In this document: piece after piece, positions 1-8,535 of the stretch | Layout: each line of letters opens with the position of its first letter | Numbering within the stretch: the first letter of the stretch is position 1 | NCBI RefSeq assembly: GCF_029989365.1 | Contig: NZ_JAPRAQ010000004.1 | Span: forward strand, 372,001 to 436,000 | Length of the DNA stretch: 64,000 nt | Direction of reading: 5' to 3' | Source of the DNA: Bradyrhizobium sp. Arg816 | GTDB lineage: Bacteria > Pseudomonadota > Alphaproteobacteria > Rhizobiales > Xanthobacteraceae | Program-made: the position numbers and the translations under genes | The notes under the pieces: generated by a model | The model's database searches: none | Seen by the model: the letters and a program-made list of their open reading frames with translations, nothing else | Told to the model about the DNA's origin: nothing

Positions 1-4
1 TACG

Positions 5-1618
5 TTGGAGGGTCGAACTATTTCGCCTCGCACGCCTCTGGCGCTTCTCATCATATCCCTGGGTGCGATCGCCGCGGTGTGGTGGTGGCTGGCCATACCG
101 ATCAACTTGGCGCGCGCACCGATCGATCCGAATGCCAAACTGCAATGCATATCCTACGCGCCCTTCCGCAACAACCAAACGTCGGAGTCGCCGACACCGG
201 TGCCGCGGGACCAGATCGCGGAAGATCTCGCCCAACTTGCCAGGATAACCCACTGTATCCGTACCTATGCGACGGATCTTGGTCTCGATCAGATCCCCGA
301 ACTTGCGTCCACGGTGGGGCTGAAAGTCATTCAGGGAATTTGGCTCGATAGGGACCGACAGAAGAACGCGACGCAGATATCCACGGGCATACGCCTCGCC
401 CGGCAATATCCGGAAACCATCACCGCACTCGTGGTCGGCAATGAGGTTCTGTTGCATCGGAAGATGACGCCTTCCGACCTTGCTGCCTTGATCCGCTCGG
501 TCAAGGCACAAGTGCCGGTCCCCGTCACCTATTCCGACGTCTGGGAGTACTGGCTGCGCTATCGGGAGCTCGATGACGCGGTCGATTTCGTCACCGTTCA
601 TATCCTGCCATATTGGGAAAATGTCCCGGTCCCGGCGAAATCTGCCGCTGCTCACGTCGACGCCGTCCGAAAGCAGGTAGCGTCGGCGTTTCCGGGCAAG
701 GAAATCCTGATTGGAGAAACAGGTTGGCCGAGCGAAGGGCGGATGCGCGATTCGGCGCTGCCATCGCGCACCAATCAGGCGCGAGTGATCTCTGAGGTCC
801 TCGATCTTGCCCGGCGCGAGCATTTCCGCGTCAACCTGTTCGAGGCGTATGATGAATTGTGGAAGCATCAGTTCGAGGGCACCGTCGGCGGATCGTGGGG
901 CTTATTCGATTCCGCGCAGCGCGCGCTGAAATATCCGCCCGGCATCCCCGTCAGCAATTATCCGCTCTGGAAACTGCAAATGAGCGGCGGAATGGCGCTC
1001 GCGATCCTGGTGTTCGGCGCTGCATGGCTGACCTCGCGCCGGAAGCTCTCGCCGCCCCGGCTCGTCTCATGGCTTGCGGTCGGAATATCGGCAACCACCG
1101 CCGGAGTCCTGTTTGGAGTGGCCGCTCAAAAGATGTTCTATGAAAGCAACGACGCGGGCAGCTGGCTTCTGTGGGGCGCACTTCTGGTGGCGGCAACTGC
1201 CTCGCCGCTGTTCGGCGCCAACGCCTTGATGTCCGGGCGCGCACCGCCCACATTTCTGGAATTGCTGGGTCCGAAGGACTACCGGACCCCATCGGGGCTG
1301 GCGATCATGCACGGATTGATCCTGATCGTAACCATCGTGATCGGCACGGCGACCGCGCTGGGCTTTATGTTCGACCCGCGCGAAAGGGATTTTCCCTTTG
1401 CGGCCCTCACTATGGCGGCGGTCCCTTTTGCGGCTATGACGCAGCTCAATCGCCCGAAGAAAGGAATCCGCCCCATGGCGGAAGCGATATTTGCCGGCGT
1501 ATTCCTGGTGGCAGCCATCTATGCGGCGCTGAGCGAAGGACCGGCCAATTGGCAGTCGCTGTGGACTTGTGCCGCCTATATGCTGCTTGCGGTTACGCTG
1601 TGGCGGGCGCGCGCTTGA
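5..1618 (+). CDS. GH17 beta-glucanase/transglycosidase-like membrane protein (NdvC-like)
   Basis: The soluble part (about residues 40-320) has the two glutamate motifs of glycoside hydrolase family 17: VGNEV with the presumed acid/base Glu147, and IGETGWPS with the presumed nucleophile Glu238. A hydrophobic segment lies at residues 12-36, and about six further membrane spans fill residues 330-537. This architecture matches NdvC-type proteins of Bradyrhizobium, which take part in making periplasmic beta-(1,3)/(1,6)-glucans. A transglycosylating role at the inner membrane is inferred. The first in-frame start is TTG at position 5, but the frame is open to the window edge, so the true start may lie upstream. 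A plain beta-1,3-glucanase is the alternative. Confidence 0.8.
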   Translation: MEGRTISPRTPLALLIISLGAIAAVWWWLAIPINLARAPIDPNAKLQCISYAPFRNNQTSESPTPVPRDQIAEDLAQLARITHCIRTYATDLGLDQIPELASTVGLKVIQGIWLDRDRQKNATQISTGIRLARQYPETITALVVGNEVLLHRKMTPSDLAALIRSVKAQVPVPVTYSDVWEYWLRYRELDDAVDFVTVHILPYWENVPVPAKSAAAHVDAVRKQVASAFPGKEILIGETGWPSEGRMRDSALPSRTNQARVISEVLDLARREHFRVNLFEAYDELWKHQFEGTVGGSWGLFDSAQRALKYPPGIPVSNYPLWKLQMSGGMALAILVFGAAWLTSRRKLSPPRLVSWLAVGISATTAGVLFGVAAQKMFYESNDAGSWLLWGALLVAATASPLFGANALMSGRAPPTFLELLGPKDYRTPSGLAIMHGLILIVTIVIGTATALGFMFDPRERDFPFAALTMAAVPFAAMTQLNRPKKGIRPMAEAIFAGVFLVAAIYAALSEGPANWQSLWTCAAYMLLAVTLWRARA

Positions 1619-1647
1619 GAAAACCTGGCCGGCCGACTTCCGTTTTC

Positions 1648-1673
1648 GGTCAAAATGCGAAGAACTCGGAGTG
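1648..1673. repeat. Partial copy of dispersed repeat
   Basis: The 26 bases match the start of the repeat copy at 2767-2792 (GGTCAAAATGCGAAGAACTC core) and then diverge. The rest of 1619-1938 holds no supported gene; a short stretch near 1773-1795 resembles the other end of the same repeat (GGGCCA...CGGACTTCCC type). Confidence 0.6.
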
Positions 1674-1869
1674 CTCCTCAAAGTATGGGTGTCGAGCAGT
1701 AATACTGCCGTGAGCAAATCAAGTCCGCTCCGCCTCTGACAGGGGACCTCGGCAAGCCTCCCACAATTGTCGCGATGGGCCAACATCGGACTTCCCAAGA
1801 AGACATGACGCAAAGTGATTGCCAGCCGAAGCCGGGGCATCTCCGTTCCTCGGGCCAGAGATGCTACCC

Positions 1870-1895
1870 GCTGCTGACAGTATGCTGTCAGTAGC
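1870..1895. promoter_or_regulatory. Palindrome upstream of DUF1127 gene
   Basis: An inverted repeat with CTGACAG and CTGTCAG arms around TATG extends to 10 of 11 paired positions. It ends 43 bases before the GTG start of the DUF1127 gene. It could be an operator or a leader hairpin; no binding protein can be named. Confidence 0.45.
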
Positions 1896-1938
1896 ACAGC
1901 GATACAGTCCTCCCGAACTTATAGGGGGAGATAAAGCT

Positions 1939-2157
1939 GTGAAGTTTGCTTCAACACGCCTGATCTCCGCTGATATCGAGGCTCTCGTCAACCTCTACGA
2001 GGTTTGGGCCAGCGTTGGCGCGACCCTTCATCTCTGGCGGCAGCGTTATCGCGATCGCCGGGAACTCGCACGCTGGACCGAGCCCGACCTGCACGATATC
2101 CGCGTCTCCCGGAGCGACATCGCGCACGAGTTCGAAAAGCCGTTTTGGCGGGCCTAG
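1939..2157 (+). CDS. DUF1127 domain small protein
   Basis: This 72-residue protein ends with the DUF1127 (YjiS-like) signature: an arginine-rich stretch (RQRYRDRRELARW), then LHDIRVSRSDI and the terminal PFWR. The GTG at 1939 was chosen because a strong ribosome-binding site (GGGGGAG, 1924-1930) sits eight bases before it. In-frame ATG codons at 1819 and 1861 have no such site. DUF1127 proteins are small, basic and often RNA-associated; in alphaproteobacteria some affect phosphate or carbon metabolism and small-RNA turnover. The role here is unknown. Confidence 0.82.
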   Translation: MKFASTRLISADIEALVNLYEVWASVGATLHLWRQRYRDRRELARWTEPDLHDIRVSRSDIAHEFEKPFWRA

Positions 2158-2193
2158 CAACGGCAGCCGGGCCGGGTTAAGGGGATTCGAGGT

Positions 2194-2460
2194 TTAGCCG
2201 CCCCCATAAGGTACTGCCTGCACGTTCCCGAACCTGTTGAAGTTGTTCTCCGGATTATACCCGGAGTCGCGCAGGTTCTTGATGTACATGTCGCGGTCGT
2301 TGGAATTACCTGGGCCCACAGCATATGGGCTCAGCCCCCTCGACCCCTCGCTCGGCGACGGCGCAGGCGACGCGTGGCCATGATGGGTCCTCTGTGCGGC
2401 CAAAGCGCCAGAAGTAGAAATTGCGAGAATAGCAACGATGACAAGAATGCCTTTGGCCAT
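2194..2460 (-). CDS. Small secreted hypothetical protein
   Basis: The 88-residue product has a clear Sec signal peptide (MAKGILVIVAILAISTSGALA, cleavage probably after ALA near residue 22). The mature part is short, histidine/proline-rich at first and ends in glycines. It has no cysteines and no catalytic motif I recognise. A GAAGAG sequence eight bases before the ATG can serve as ribosome-binding site. It converges with the DUF1127 gene, 36 bases away. A periplasmic or extracellular location is inferred; the function is not known. Confidence 0.7.
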   Translation of the reverse strand: MAKGILVIVAILAISTSGALAAQRTHHGHASPAPSPSEGSRGLSPYAVGPGNSNDRDMYIKNLRDSGYNPENNFNRFGNVQAVPYGGG

Positions 2461-2775
2461 AGATCAGCTCTTCGATAATCCACGGGACTGGCATGACCGG
2501 CACTCATCGGCCATGGTCGAGGGATGATTGCAATACCGTACCAGGGGCTCGCCCTGGCTCGCGTTTGACCATTGCGCCCTTCCGCCCAAGCAGGCGGCGC
2601 AAGCGCGGCAATCGCCAGTAGTCTGGTCTTTTCGTGGCTGGCGGTTTCTGATCACTATACGATGGGGACGACCGCTCCGTCTGGCAATACGAGGTCCTTC
2701 AAACTAGCGCGAGGACCAGTCGAGCCTAAGCCCAATGCCTGCGCGGCGAACGGGTGGTCCGGTCTGGGTCAAAAT

Positions 2776-2879
2776 GCGAAGAACTCAGAGTGAGCAAAGT
2801 CAGTCCGCTCTACCCCAGCAAGCGGACCTCAATGAAAGGTGTCGCCACTTCGCTGATGGGTCAGAAGCGGACATTCCCG
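2776..2879. repeat. Dispersed intergenic repeat, copy A
   Basis: About 104 bases match 6577-6679 in the same orientation at roughly 93% identity by eye (identical from AAGCGGACCTCAATG to CGCTGATGGG). It lies in the gap 2461-2911, where I see no convincing gene. The copies bracket the NTF2-like gene, the ABC binding-protein gene and the first winged-helix/TPR regulator. Confidence 0.85.
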
Positions 2880-2911
2880 TTCGTAGCCTGAGTGTGCTAG
2901 CCTGAGGCACC

Positions 2912-3448
2912 ATGCCCACACCTGCCGAAGCCGTAAGAACCTACATCTTGGCCAAGGACGGCAACCGACCGTTCTTGATGAGGCAGGCGTTCTCTGAAGA
3001 CGTTGCACTCGAAATGGTGGTCAAGACCGACGCCATTTCGTTCCCCAACACGGCTTCCGGCTTGAACGCCGTGGAAGAAATTCTGGTGCGTCGTTTTGGG
3101 ATCGAATACGAGAACATCTACACGTTCTGCCTGTCGCAGCCTTCCGAGACTGACCGAGCGCGCTTTCAGTGCCATTGGTTGGTGGGGATGTCCGCTAAGG
3201 CCAGCGGGCAACCGCTGCGCGTTGGGTGCGGGCGTTACGACTGGCATTTCAACGAGCACGGAAAAGTGGTGAGGCTGGTGATCACCATTGAAGTCATGAA
3301 AGTCTTATCGGGCGCCGAACTCGATGGCGTGATGCGCTGGCTATCTTCGCTTCCCTATCCGTGGTGCAGTCCGTCCCAGGCTCTCCTGTCATTTCCTCCG
3401 CAGAACGACCTGCGCGAGGTTGAAGCCTACTTGAGGCAGGTTCAGTAA
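2912..3448 (+). CDS. NTF2/SnoaL-like domain protein
   Basis: This 178-residue cytoplasmic protein has the look of the NTF2-like (SnoaL) fold. An N-terminal helix region runs through FLMRQAFSEDVALEM, then alternating strands include the conserved late segment GRYDWHFNEHGKVVRLVITIE. The family covers isomerases, hydrolases and non-enzymatic ligand binders, so no reaction is assigned. GAGG five bases before the ATG supports the start. About 45 residues beyond the usual NTF2 core form a C-terminal tail of unknown role. It follows repeat copy A directly and converges with the ABC binding-protein gene. Confidence 0.7.
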   Translation: MPTPAEAVRTYILAKDGNRPFLMRQAFSEDVALEMVVKTDAISFPNTASGLNAVEEILVRRFGIEYENIYTFCLSQPSETDRARFQCHWLVGMSAKASGQPLRVGCGRYDWHFNEHGKVVRLVITIEVMKVLSGAELDGVMRWLSSLPYPWCSPSQALLSFPPQNDLREVEAYLRQVQ

Positions 3449-3632
3449 TCTTCGCGGTCGAACTACCATTGGCCAATAGGGGTTGACGTCCCGAAGTTGA
3501 AGCTTGCCGTATGTCGCCTTCGGGTCAATCGCGTATGCTATGGCCGCGTGCTGCTTTCTTCCGGTCTACCCCTGTGAACGGAAATCGTCAGACTGCACCG
3601 GCATGTCACCCGCGGGCCATAACCGGACCTGT

Positions 3633-4637
3633 TCACTCGATGACCTTGTCGGCACTGGCCGAGAGTGCAGGAGAGACGGAAAGGCCCAGCTGCCTGGCCG
3701 TCTTCAAGTTGATGGACAGATCGAATTTGGTCACTTGGTAGAATGGAATATCGCCAGCTTTTGCTCCGCGGAAAATTGCGTCGATGTTGTTGGCAGCGCG
3801 CTTATACAATTCGACTAGATCAAAGGAGTAGGCCATTAGGCCCCCGGCTTCGACGGATTCGGTGAACGCGAAAATCGCCGGAAGTCTCGCGTCGGTCAGC
3901 AACTTGGCGATCAAAGCGCTGTTTTGAAAAGTTTCAGGGGAGTCGACCACCATGACTGCATTTGCGCCTTCGCCGGAAAGGCTCTCTATCGCTGCCCGCC
4001 AGTCATTTTCTTGAGCACCAACATCCAGTAGCGACACCGCGATAGGTAGGCCAGCCTCCTGGGCCGCTGCGGGGATAGGCGAACCCTTGACGAGCCCGCT
4101 GTATTGGATGTGAAGAGCGAGCAAGCCAAGTTTTGATATTGAAGGAAAGATTTCGCGCAGCAGTGCAATCCGCTTTCCATGAATTGATGGACCGGCGTCG
4201 ATGCTGGCTCCCGTGAAATTTCCGCCCGGGCGAGCCAGACTTTCGGCAATCCCCAGTCGAACGGGGTCGGCAGTTATTGTTACGATTGGAATACGCGATG
4301 TCAGTTTTTTGAAGATGAGTGCGCCAGGACCACCGAGGAGAATGACGTCCGGGTTGCTGCTAACGATTTCCATCGCCAAGGCCTCGAGGCCGGACGTGTT
4401 TTGCTCTCGTCCATAACTTTCGACTTTGAGGTTTTGTCCCTCGATCTGTCCCAACCGTCGCAGCTCGGCGAAGAGGGCTCGAGGATACCTTTTCCCGCTA
4501 AGCTCGTGCCAGTCCGCGCTCGGCTCTGACGGCACGAAAATAGCAAGACGTTTCTTCTTGGCGCTCTCCGCCGCCGCAGCCAGCCGCGGCAATGCTACCG
4601 CACCACAAACGGCACCGAGAAAAGCACGCCGCCTCAT
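3633..4637 (-). CDS. ABC transporter substrate-binding protein, TrpX/YtfQ-type (PF04392)
   Basis: The 334-residue protein starts with a twin-arginine-like signal (MRRRAFLGAVCGAVALPRLAAAA). The rest reads as a periplasmic binding protein of the ABC_sub_bind family: PDVILLGGPGALIFKK in the first lobe, RPGGNFTGASID in the hinge region, and the typical C-terminal stretch KFDLSINLKTARQLGL followed by ADKVIE. No permease or ATPase gene is near, so it is an orphan that may work with components encoded elsewhere. The ligand cannot be told from sequence; relatives bind amino acids or other small nutrients. It converges with the NTF2-like gene. Confidence 0.85.
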   Translation of the reverse strand: MRRRAFLGAVCGAVALPRLAAAAESAKKKRLAIFVPSEPSADWHELSGKRYPRALFAELRRLGQIEGQNLKVESYGREQNTSGLEALAMEIVSSNPDVILLGGPGALIFKKLTSRIPIVTITADPVRLGIAESLARPGGNFTGASIDAGPSIHGKRIALLREIFPSISKLGLLALHIQYSGLVKGSPIPAAAQEAGLPIAVSLLDVGAQENDWRAAIESLSGEGANAVMVVDSPETFQNSALIAKLLTDARLPAIFAFTESVEAGGLMAYSFDLVELYKRAANNIDAIFRGAKAGDIPFYQVTKFDLSINLKTARQLGLSVSPALSASADKVIE

Positions 4638-4975
4638 GTTCGCCCCCTAGCTAGAGTCTAGGTCAACGCATCTTAGCGTCTAAGAGGCGATACTGAAAAT
4701 CAAAGGTGGCTCTGCGATGTCCGGGTTGGGTCAAAAGCGTCGGTTTGGCGCTCAGGGGCAAACTTCCGCTCTGCCGCCATCACCCGATATAGCTGCACCG
4801 CGTCAACGGAAGCGATGGGGCACGAGCGGAAGTGCCTAGCCGCTCCATATCGGCCGCCGTCGGTCATCTCTGAACGAACAGCTTACTTTTCTCTCGTCTC
4901 CGGCCTATTCTTGGCGTCGTTCTGCGATGAGCGTGTTTGCGATGAAATGAGGTCTATCGGGCGGAGAAGACGGCC
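4638..4975. other. Divergent intergenic region before first TPR regulator
   Basis: This 338-base gap separates the leftward ABC binding-protein gene from the rightward regulator. Around 4720-4750 there is a degenerate piece of the regional repeat (GGGTTGGGTCAAAAGCG). A GGAGAAG ribosome-binding site lies at about 4963-4969. No gene is supported in it. Confidence 0.5.
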
Positions 4976-6556
4976 GTGCGCTATCTCTTCGAGGATTACG
5001 CATTGGACACGGACCAGCGCGAGCTGCGCTGCGGAACCGAGCTGATTGCGACTGCGCCACAAACGTTTGACTTGCTCCTATACCTCATTCGCAACAGGGA
5101 GCGGGTTGTCAGCAAGGACGACCTCCTCGGTGCTGTCTGGAGTGGTCGCATCGTCTCGGATGCCGCGCTCACGACGCGCATGAATGCAGCTCGCAGCGCA
5201 ATTGGCGACACGGGCGAGAAACAGCGCCTGATCAAGACGATGCCCCGCAAGGGTTTCCGCTTCGTTGGCGCGGTGCAGGAGGCGCAAAGGCCCATAACCG
5301 TCCCCCTTGGCGATGTGGCGCAGAACGATGATGCAGCACAGAGGTCGCTTTCACCACCTCGCCTTTCCATCGTTGTGTTGCCCTTCGTCAATCTCAGCAG
5401 CGCCCCCGAGCAGGACTACTTTGTCGATGGTGTAACCGGGAGCCTCACCACGGATTTGTCACGCATCAGTGGCTCATTTGTTATCGGCCAACACACCGCG
5501 TTCACCTACAAAGGCAAATCGGTCGATGTCAGGCAGATTGGTCGTGAGTTGAATGTTCGCTACGCGCTTGAAGGCTCGGTGCAGCGTTGTGATAATCGTC
5601 TCCGGGTGAATGTTCAATTGATCGACGCGACGACGGGCAATCATCTGTGGGCCGACCGCTTCGACAAGCCGTTCGCCGATCTGCTCGATATGCAGGACGA
5701 AATCGTAGCCAGGATTGCGCGGACCTTAGACAACCAGCTCATCGTGGCCGAGGCGCGTCGCGCGGCGAGAACGTTGAATCCCGATGCCATGGATCTCTAT
5801 TTCCAAGGCCGCCATTCTTGCAATAGGGGGGTGACACTCGAGAATTTGACAGAAGCCCGCAATTCTTTTGAACGGGCTCTGGCGACTGATCCGCAAAATG
5901 TTGACGCCATGAGTTGGAGAGCGTTGGTCGAGACAGTGCTTGTCGCGGCGTTCTTGAAAGACAACGGGCCTCCGTATTTGGCAGCGGCAGAGACCATGGT
6001 GCTGGAGGCGCTCCGCCTCGCTCCGGACCATGCCTGGGCTCATTTCACCTTGGCCACGGTGCTCATCTATACGAACCGGACGGCCCAAGGCGTGGCTGAG
6101 TGCGAGCGAGCCTTGGCCCTGGATCGCAATTTGGCTGACGCTCACGAGATGATGGGTCAGGCCAAATTTTATATGGGTTGCGGTGCGGATACCGAGTTCC
6201 ACGTCAACGAAGCACTGCGCCTTTCCCCTCGCGATATCTCCGCCTTCCGATGGATGAATACGGCGGGCTTTGCCAAGCTCCAGATCGCAGCAGACGCTGA
6301 AGCGGCCGCTTGGTGTGCCCGAGGAATCGAGGCCAACCGAAACTATCCGCTGCTGCATTTCGGGTACGCTGCAGCGCTCGCGCTTCTTGGGAGGCCGGAC
6401 GAGGCGCAAGTGGCCGCCAAAACCGGACTTGCACTTGATCCAACATTTACGATCCGTCGCGTCAGAAACGTTCCAGTGCGCGGCGACGCGAATTTCGTTG
6501 CAGGAGCCAGGCGCTTGGTTAGGGGATTGTACATCGCCGGAGTACCGGAGGGGTGA
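4976..6556 (+). CDS. Winged-helix / TolB-like / TPR fusion protein, paralogue 1
   Basis: Residues 1-100 form an OmpR/CadC-type winged-helix DNA-binding domain (RERVVSKDDLL, VSDAALTTRMNAARSAIGD, MPRKGFRFVG). Residues 122-240 are a TolB-N/FlgO-like domain (LSIVVLPFVNLS, QDYFVDGVTGSL, YALEGSVQR, NHLWADRFDK), a unit also seen in class III adenylate cyclases of rhizobia. Residues 260-520 are tetratricopeptide repeats. There is no cyclase domain and no membrane span. The GTG start at 4976 has GGAGAAG upstream. A soluble regulator that senses through protein contacts is inferred. It is closely related along its whole length to the protein at 9084-10661. Confidence 0.85.
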   Translation: MRYLFEDYALDTDQRELRCGTELIATAPQTFDLLLYLIRNRERVVSKDDLLGAVWSGRIVSDAALTTRMNAARSAIGDTGEKQRLIKTMPRKGFRFVGAVQEAQRPITVPLGDVAQNDDAAQRSLSPPRLSIVVLPFVNLSSAPEQDYFVDGVTGSLTTDLSRISGSFVIGQHTAFTYKGKSVDVRQIGRELNVRYALEGSVQRCDNRLRVNVQLIDATTGNHLWADRFDKPFADLLDMQDEIVARIARTLDNQLIVAEARRAARTLNPDAMDLYFQGRHSCNRGVTLENLTEARNSFERALATDPQNVDAMSWRALVETVLVAAFLKDNGPPYLAAAETMVLEALRLAPDHAWAHFTLATVLIYTNRTAQGVAECERALALDRNLADAHEMMGQAKFYMGCGADTEFHVNEALRLSPRDISAFRWMNTAGFAKLQIAADAEAAAWCARGIEANRNYPLLHFGYAAALALLGRPDEAQVAAKTGLALDPTFTIRRVRNVPVRGDANFVAGARRLVRGLYIAGVPEG

Positions 6557-6576
6557 TGCCGGCGATGAGGCAAAAG

Positions 6577-6679
6577 GCGAAGAACTCAGAGTGAGCAAAG
6601 TCAGTCCGCTCCGCCCCACCAAGCGGACCTCAATGAAAGGTGTCGCCACTTCGCTGATGGGCCAGAACCGGACTTCCCG
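6577..6679. repeat. Dispersed intergenic repeat, copy B
   Basis: This is the second copy of the 104-base repeat at 2776-2879, in the same orientation, beginning 20 bases after the regulator's stop codon. It differs by a few substitutions and one single-base gap near its right end. Confidence 0.85.
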
Positions 6680-6917
6680 CGCGCCCCATGCTGGGTCCGC
6701 TTGGGCCAGAACCGAAAACGCGTTGCACGATACTTGAGATCAGTCCCGAAGCGACACTGCCGCTTAGGAAAGCGGGTGACTATTGAGTCTCCAAATACTC
6801 GACGTCATTTATTTGAGGCGACCATGCGTAACGCTTGGGTGGCCCAGCGCAGCCCAAGGCGGCAATCTCTTCGAAAGATATTGCCCCCAACGTCATCAGA
6901 TGGTGGATGGATTCTAC

Positions 6918-6972
6918 TATATACTGCTTGTAGCACGGTCCCTGTTATATACCGTTCGTAGCACGGTCACTG
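6918..6972. repeat. Two-unit tandem repeat with 28-base period
   Basis: Units 6918-6944 and 6946-6972 share about 23 of 27 bases (TATATAC..., GTAGCACGGTC..CTG). They lie in the gap 6557-7104 between the first TPR regulator and the epoxide hydrolase, where I find no supported gene. The AT-rich TATATAC parts might belong to a promoter. Confidence 0.5.
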
Positions 6973-7104
6973 GGCAGTATCATCCGAATAGTCGCTCATA
7001 CGCTTGGCCCTAGGCACAGCTGCAATCATTTTTAAAGTTCGAAGCTGGCCGACGCATCGCAGTTCACTGGTCTAGGAGCGGGCTTGTAGACAAGGAGGCC
7101 GAAC

Positions 7105-8427
7105 ATGACTGCAATCTCCTCCTCACCCACCCGGCGAAGCCTCCTCGCAGGGTCAGCAGCAACTGGTGCCGTCAGCTTGCTTCCAATACATTTCGTCGCC
7201 GCACGCGCGCAATCGAAGCAAGGAGGGTCCCCGCTTGGTACGACCAAAGCCGACGCAATTCTTCCCTTCCGCATCAATGTCCGGGGTGAAGACCTCGCTA
7301 ATCTCCGCCGGCGCCTCGCGTCCACGCGCTGGCCCACCAAAGAGCTCGTTGAGGATCGGTCGCAGGGTGTGCAGCTGGCGACGCTGCGAGCGCTCGCCCG
7401 CTACTGGTCGACTGAGTATGACTGGCGCAAGTGCGAGGCACGGCTGAACGCGCTGCCACAGTTCACGACCGTGATCGACGGGGTGAAGATCCATTTCATC
7501 CACGTCAAGTCCCGGCATGAGAACGCGCTGCCGCTGATCACGACGCACGGCTGGCCTGGCTCGGTCATCGAACTCCTCGATACCGTCGGTCCCCTGACTG
7601 ACCCGACCAAGTATGGTGGCACTCCCGACGATGCATTTCACCTGGTGCTGCCGTCCTTGCCTGGCTACGGCTTCTCGGGTGAGCCGACCGAACTTGGCTG
7701 GGAAACCGCCCGCATCGCGCGTGCGTGGGCGATGCTGATGGATCGCCTCGGCTACACGCGCTACGTCGCCCAGGGTGGCGACGTAGGAGCCGCAGTAACG
7801 GATGCGATGGGGCGCCAGGCACCCAAGGGACTTCTCGGCATCCACGTCAACTTGCTCGCGGGTGTGGCGGCAATGTCCGACAAGCTGCCCGCAGAATCCG
7901 AGAAGGAACGCGCGGCGCAGAAGGCAGCCGCGACGTTTAGGGCGAGTGGCTTTGGCTACTTCCTGGAGCAGTCGACGCGGCCACAGACGATCGGCTACTC
8001 CCTGCTGGATTCACCCCTCGGGCTCGCGAGCTGGATGCTCGACCATGACACGGACAGCTACTACAAGATTTCCCGAGCGTTCGTGGAGGGTATGCCCGCG
8101 GGCAGTCTCACCCGGGACAGCATCCTCGACAACATCACGCTGTACTGGCTGATGGGCACTGGGGCCTCGGCCGCACGGTGGTACTGGGAGGCCGGACAGG
8201 CCGCAATTCGTGCGGCCGGCAAGTCTCCTCCAGCGGTCGCGGTTCCCGTGGGATTTACGACGTTCCCCGGCGAAATCTTTGCTGCGCCCCGAAGTTGGGT
8301 CGAGATTATGTATCCCGGCCTCGCCTACTTCAGCGAGGTCGAACGTGGCGGACATTTCGCCGCCTGGGAGGAGCCGAAGCTGTTTTCAGATGAGGTATGC
8401 GCAGCCTTCCGATCATTGCGCAAATAA
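7105..8427 (+). CDS. Tat-exported epoxide hydrolase, alpha/beta-hydrolase fold
   Basis: The 440-residue protein starts with a twin-arginine signal (TRRSLLAGSAATGAVSLL). The epoxide hydrolase N-terminal domain follows (FRINVRGEDLANLRRRLASTRWP, about residues 51-160), then the alpha/beta-hydrolase core. Visible catalytic elements are the oxyanion motif HGWPG (His148), the nucleophile Asp226 in QGGDVG, and His417 in GGHFAAWEEP. Such enzymes open epoxides to diols by way of an aspartyl ester. Export to the periplasm is unusual compared with cytosolic relatives. It stands alone, and its 3' end touches a transposase remnant, which suggests acquisition by transfer. Confidence 0.9.
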   Translation: MTAISSSPTRRSLLAGSAATGAVSLLPIHFVAARAQSKQGGSPLGTTKADAILPFRINVRGEDLANLRRRLASTRWPTKELVEDRSQGVQLATLRALARYWSTEYDWRKCEARLNALPQFTTVIDGVKIHFIHVKSRHENALPLITTHGWPGSVIELLDTVGPLTDPTKYGGTPDDAFHLVLPSLPGYGFSGEPTELGWETARIARAWAMLMDRLGYTRYVAQGGDVGAAVTDAMGRQAPKGLLGIHVNLLAGVAAMSDKLPAESEKERAAQKAAATFRASGFGYFLEQSTRPQTIGYSLLDSPLGLASWMLDHDTDSYYKISRAFVEGMPAGSLTRDSILDNITLYWLMGTGASAARWYWEAGQAAIRAAGKSPPAVAVPVGFTTFPGEIFAAPRSWVEIMYPGLAYFSEVERGGHFAAWEEPKLFSDEVCAAFRSLRK

Positions 8428-8429
8428 CG

Positions 8430-8535
8430 GACCAGAGGCTCGACGCCGACGATGTTGAGCACGCGCGTCAGATTGTAGGTCAGCGCACACCGCGCCATCT
8501 CCGTGGCGACCTTCGGCAGCGTCTTGCACAGGAAG
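8430..8535 (-). pseudogene. Remnant of IS transposase, C-terminal end
   Basis: On the minus strand this stretch reads FLCKTLPKVATEMARCALTY followed by NLTRVLNIVGVEPLV. It resembles the conserved C-terminal segment of DDE transposases of the IS1182/IS5 type. There is no start codon or catalytic part, so this is a fragment about 35 codons long. It sits directly against the stop codon of the epoxide hydrolase gene. Between it and the direct repeat at 8901 I see no supported gene. Confidence 0.7.

Noticed and set aside
2464..2655. 63-codon minus-strand frame with seven cysteines before the small secreted gene
   Set aside because: No ribosome-binding site, no known pattern, and it lies in repeat-bearing intergenic DNA. 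I could not support it as a gene.
2572..2793. 73-codon plus-strand frame ending in the repeat
   Set aside because: No family likeness; its last codons are repeat sequence that recurs elsewhere.
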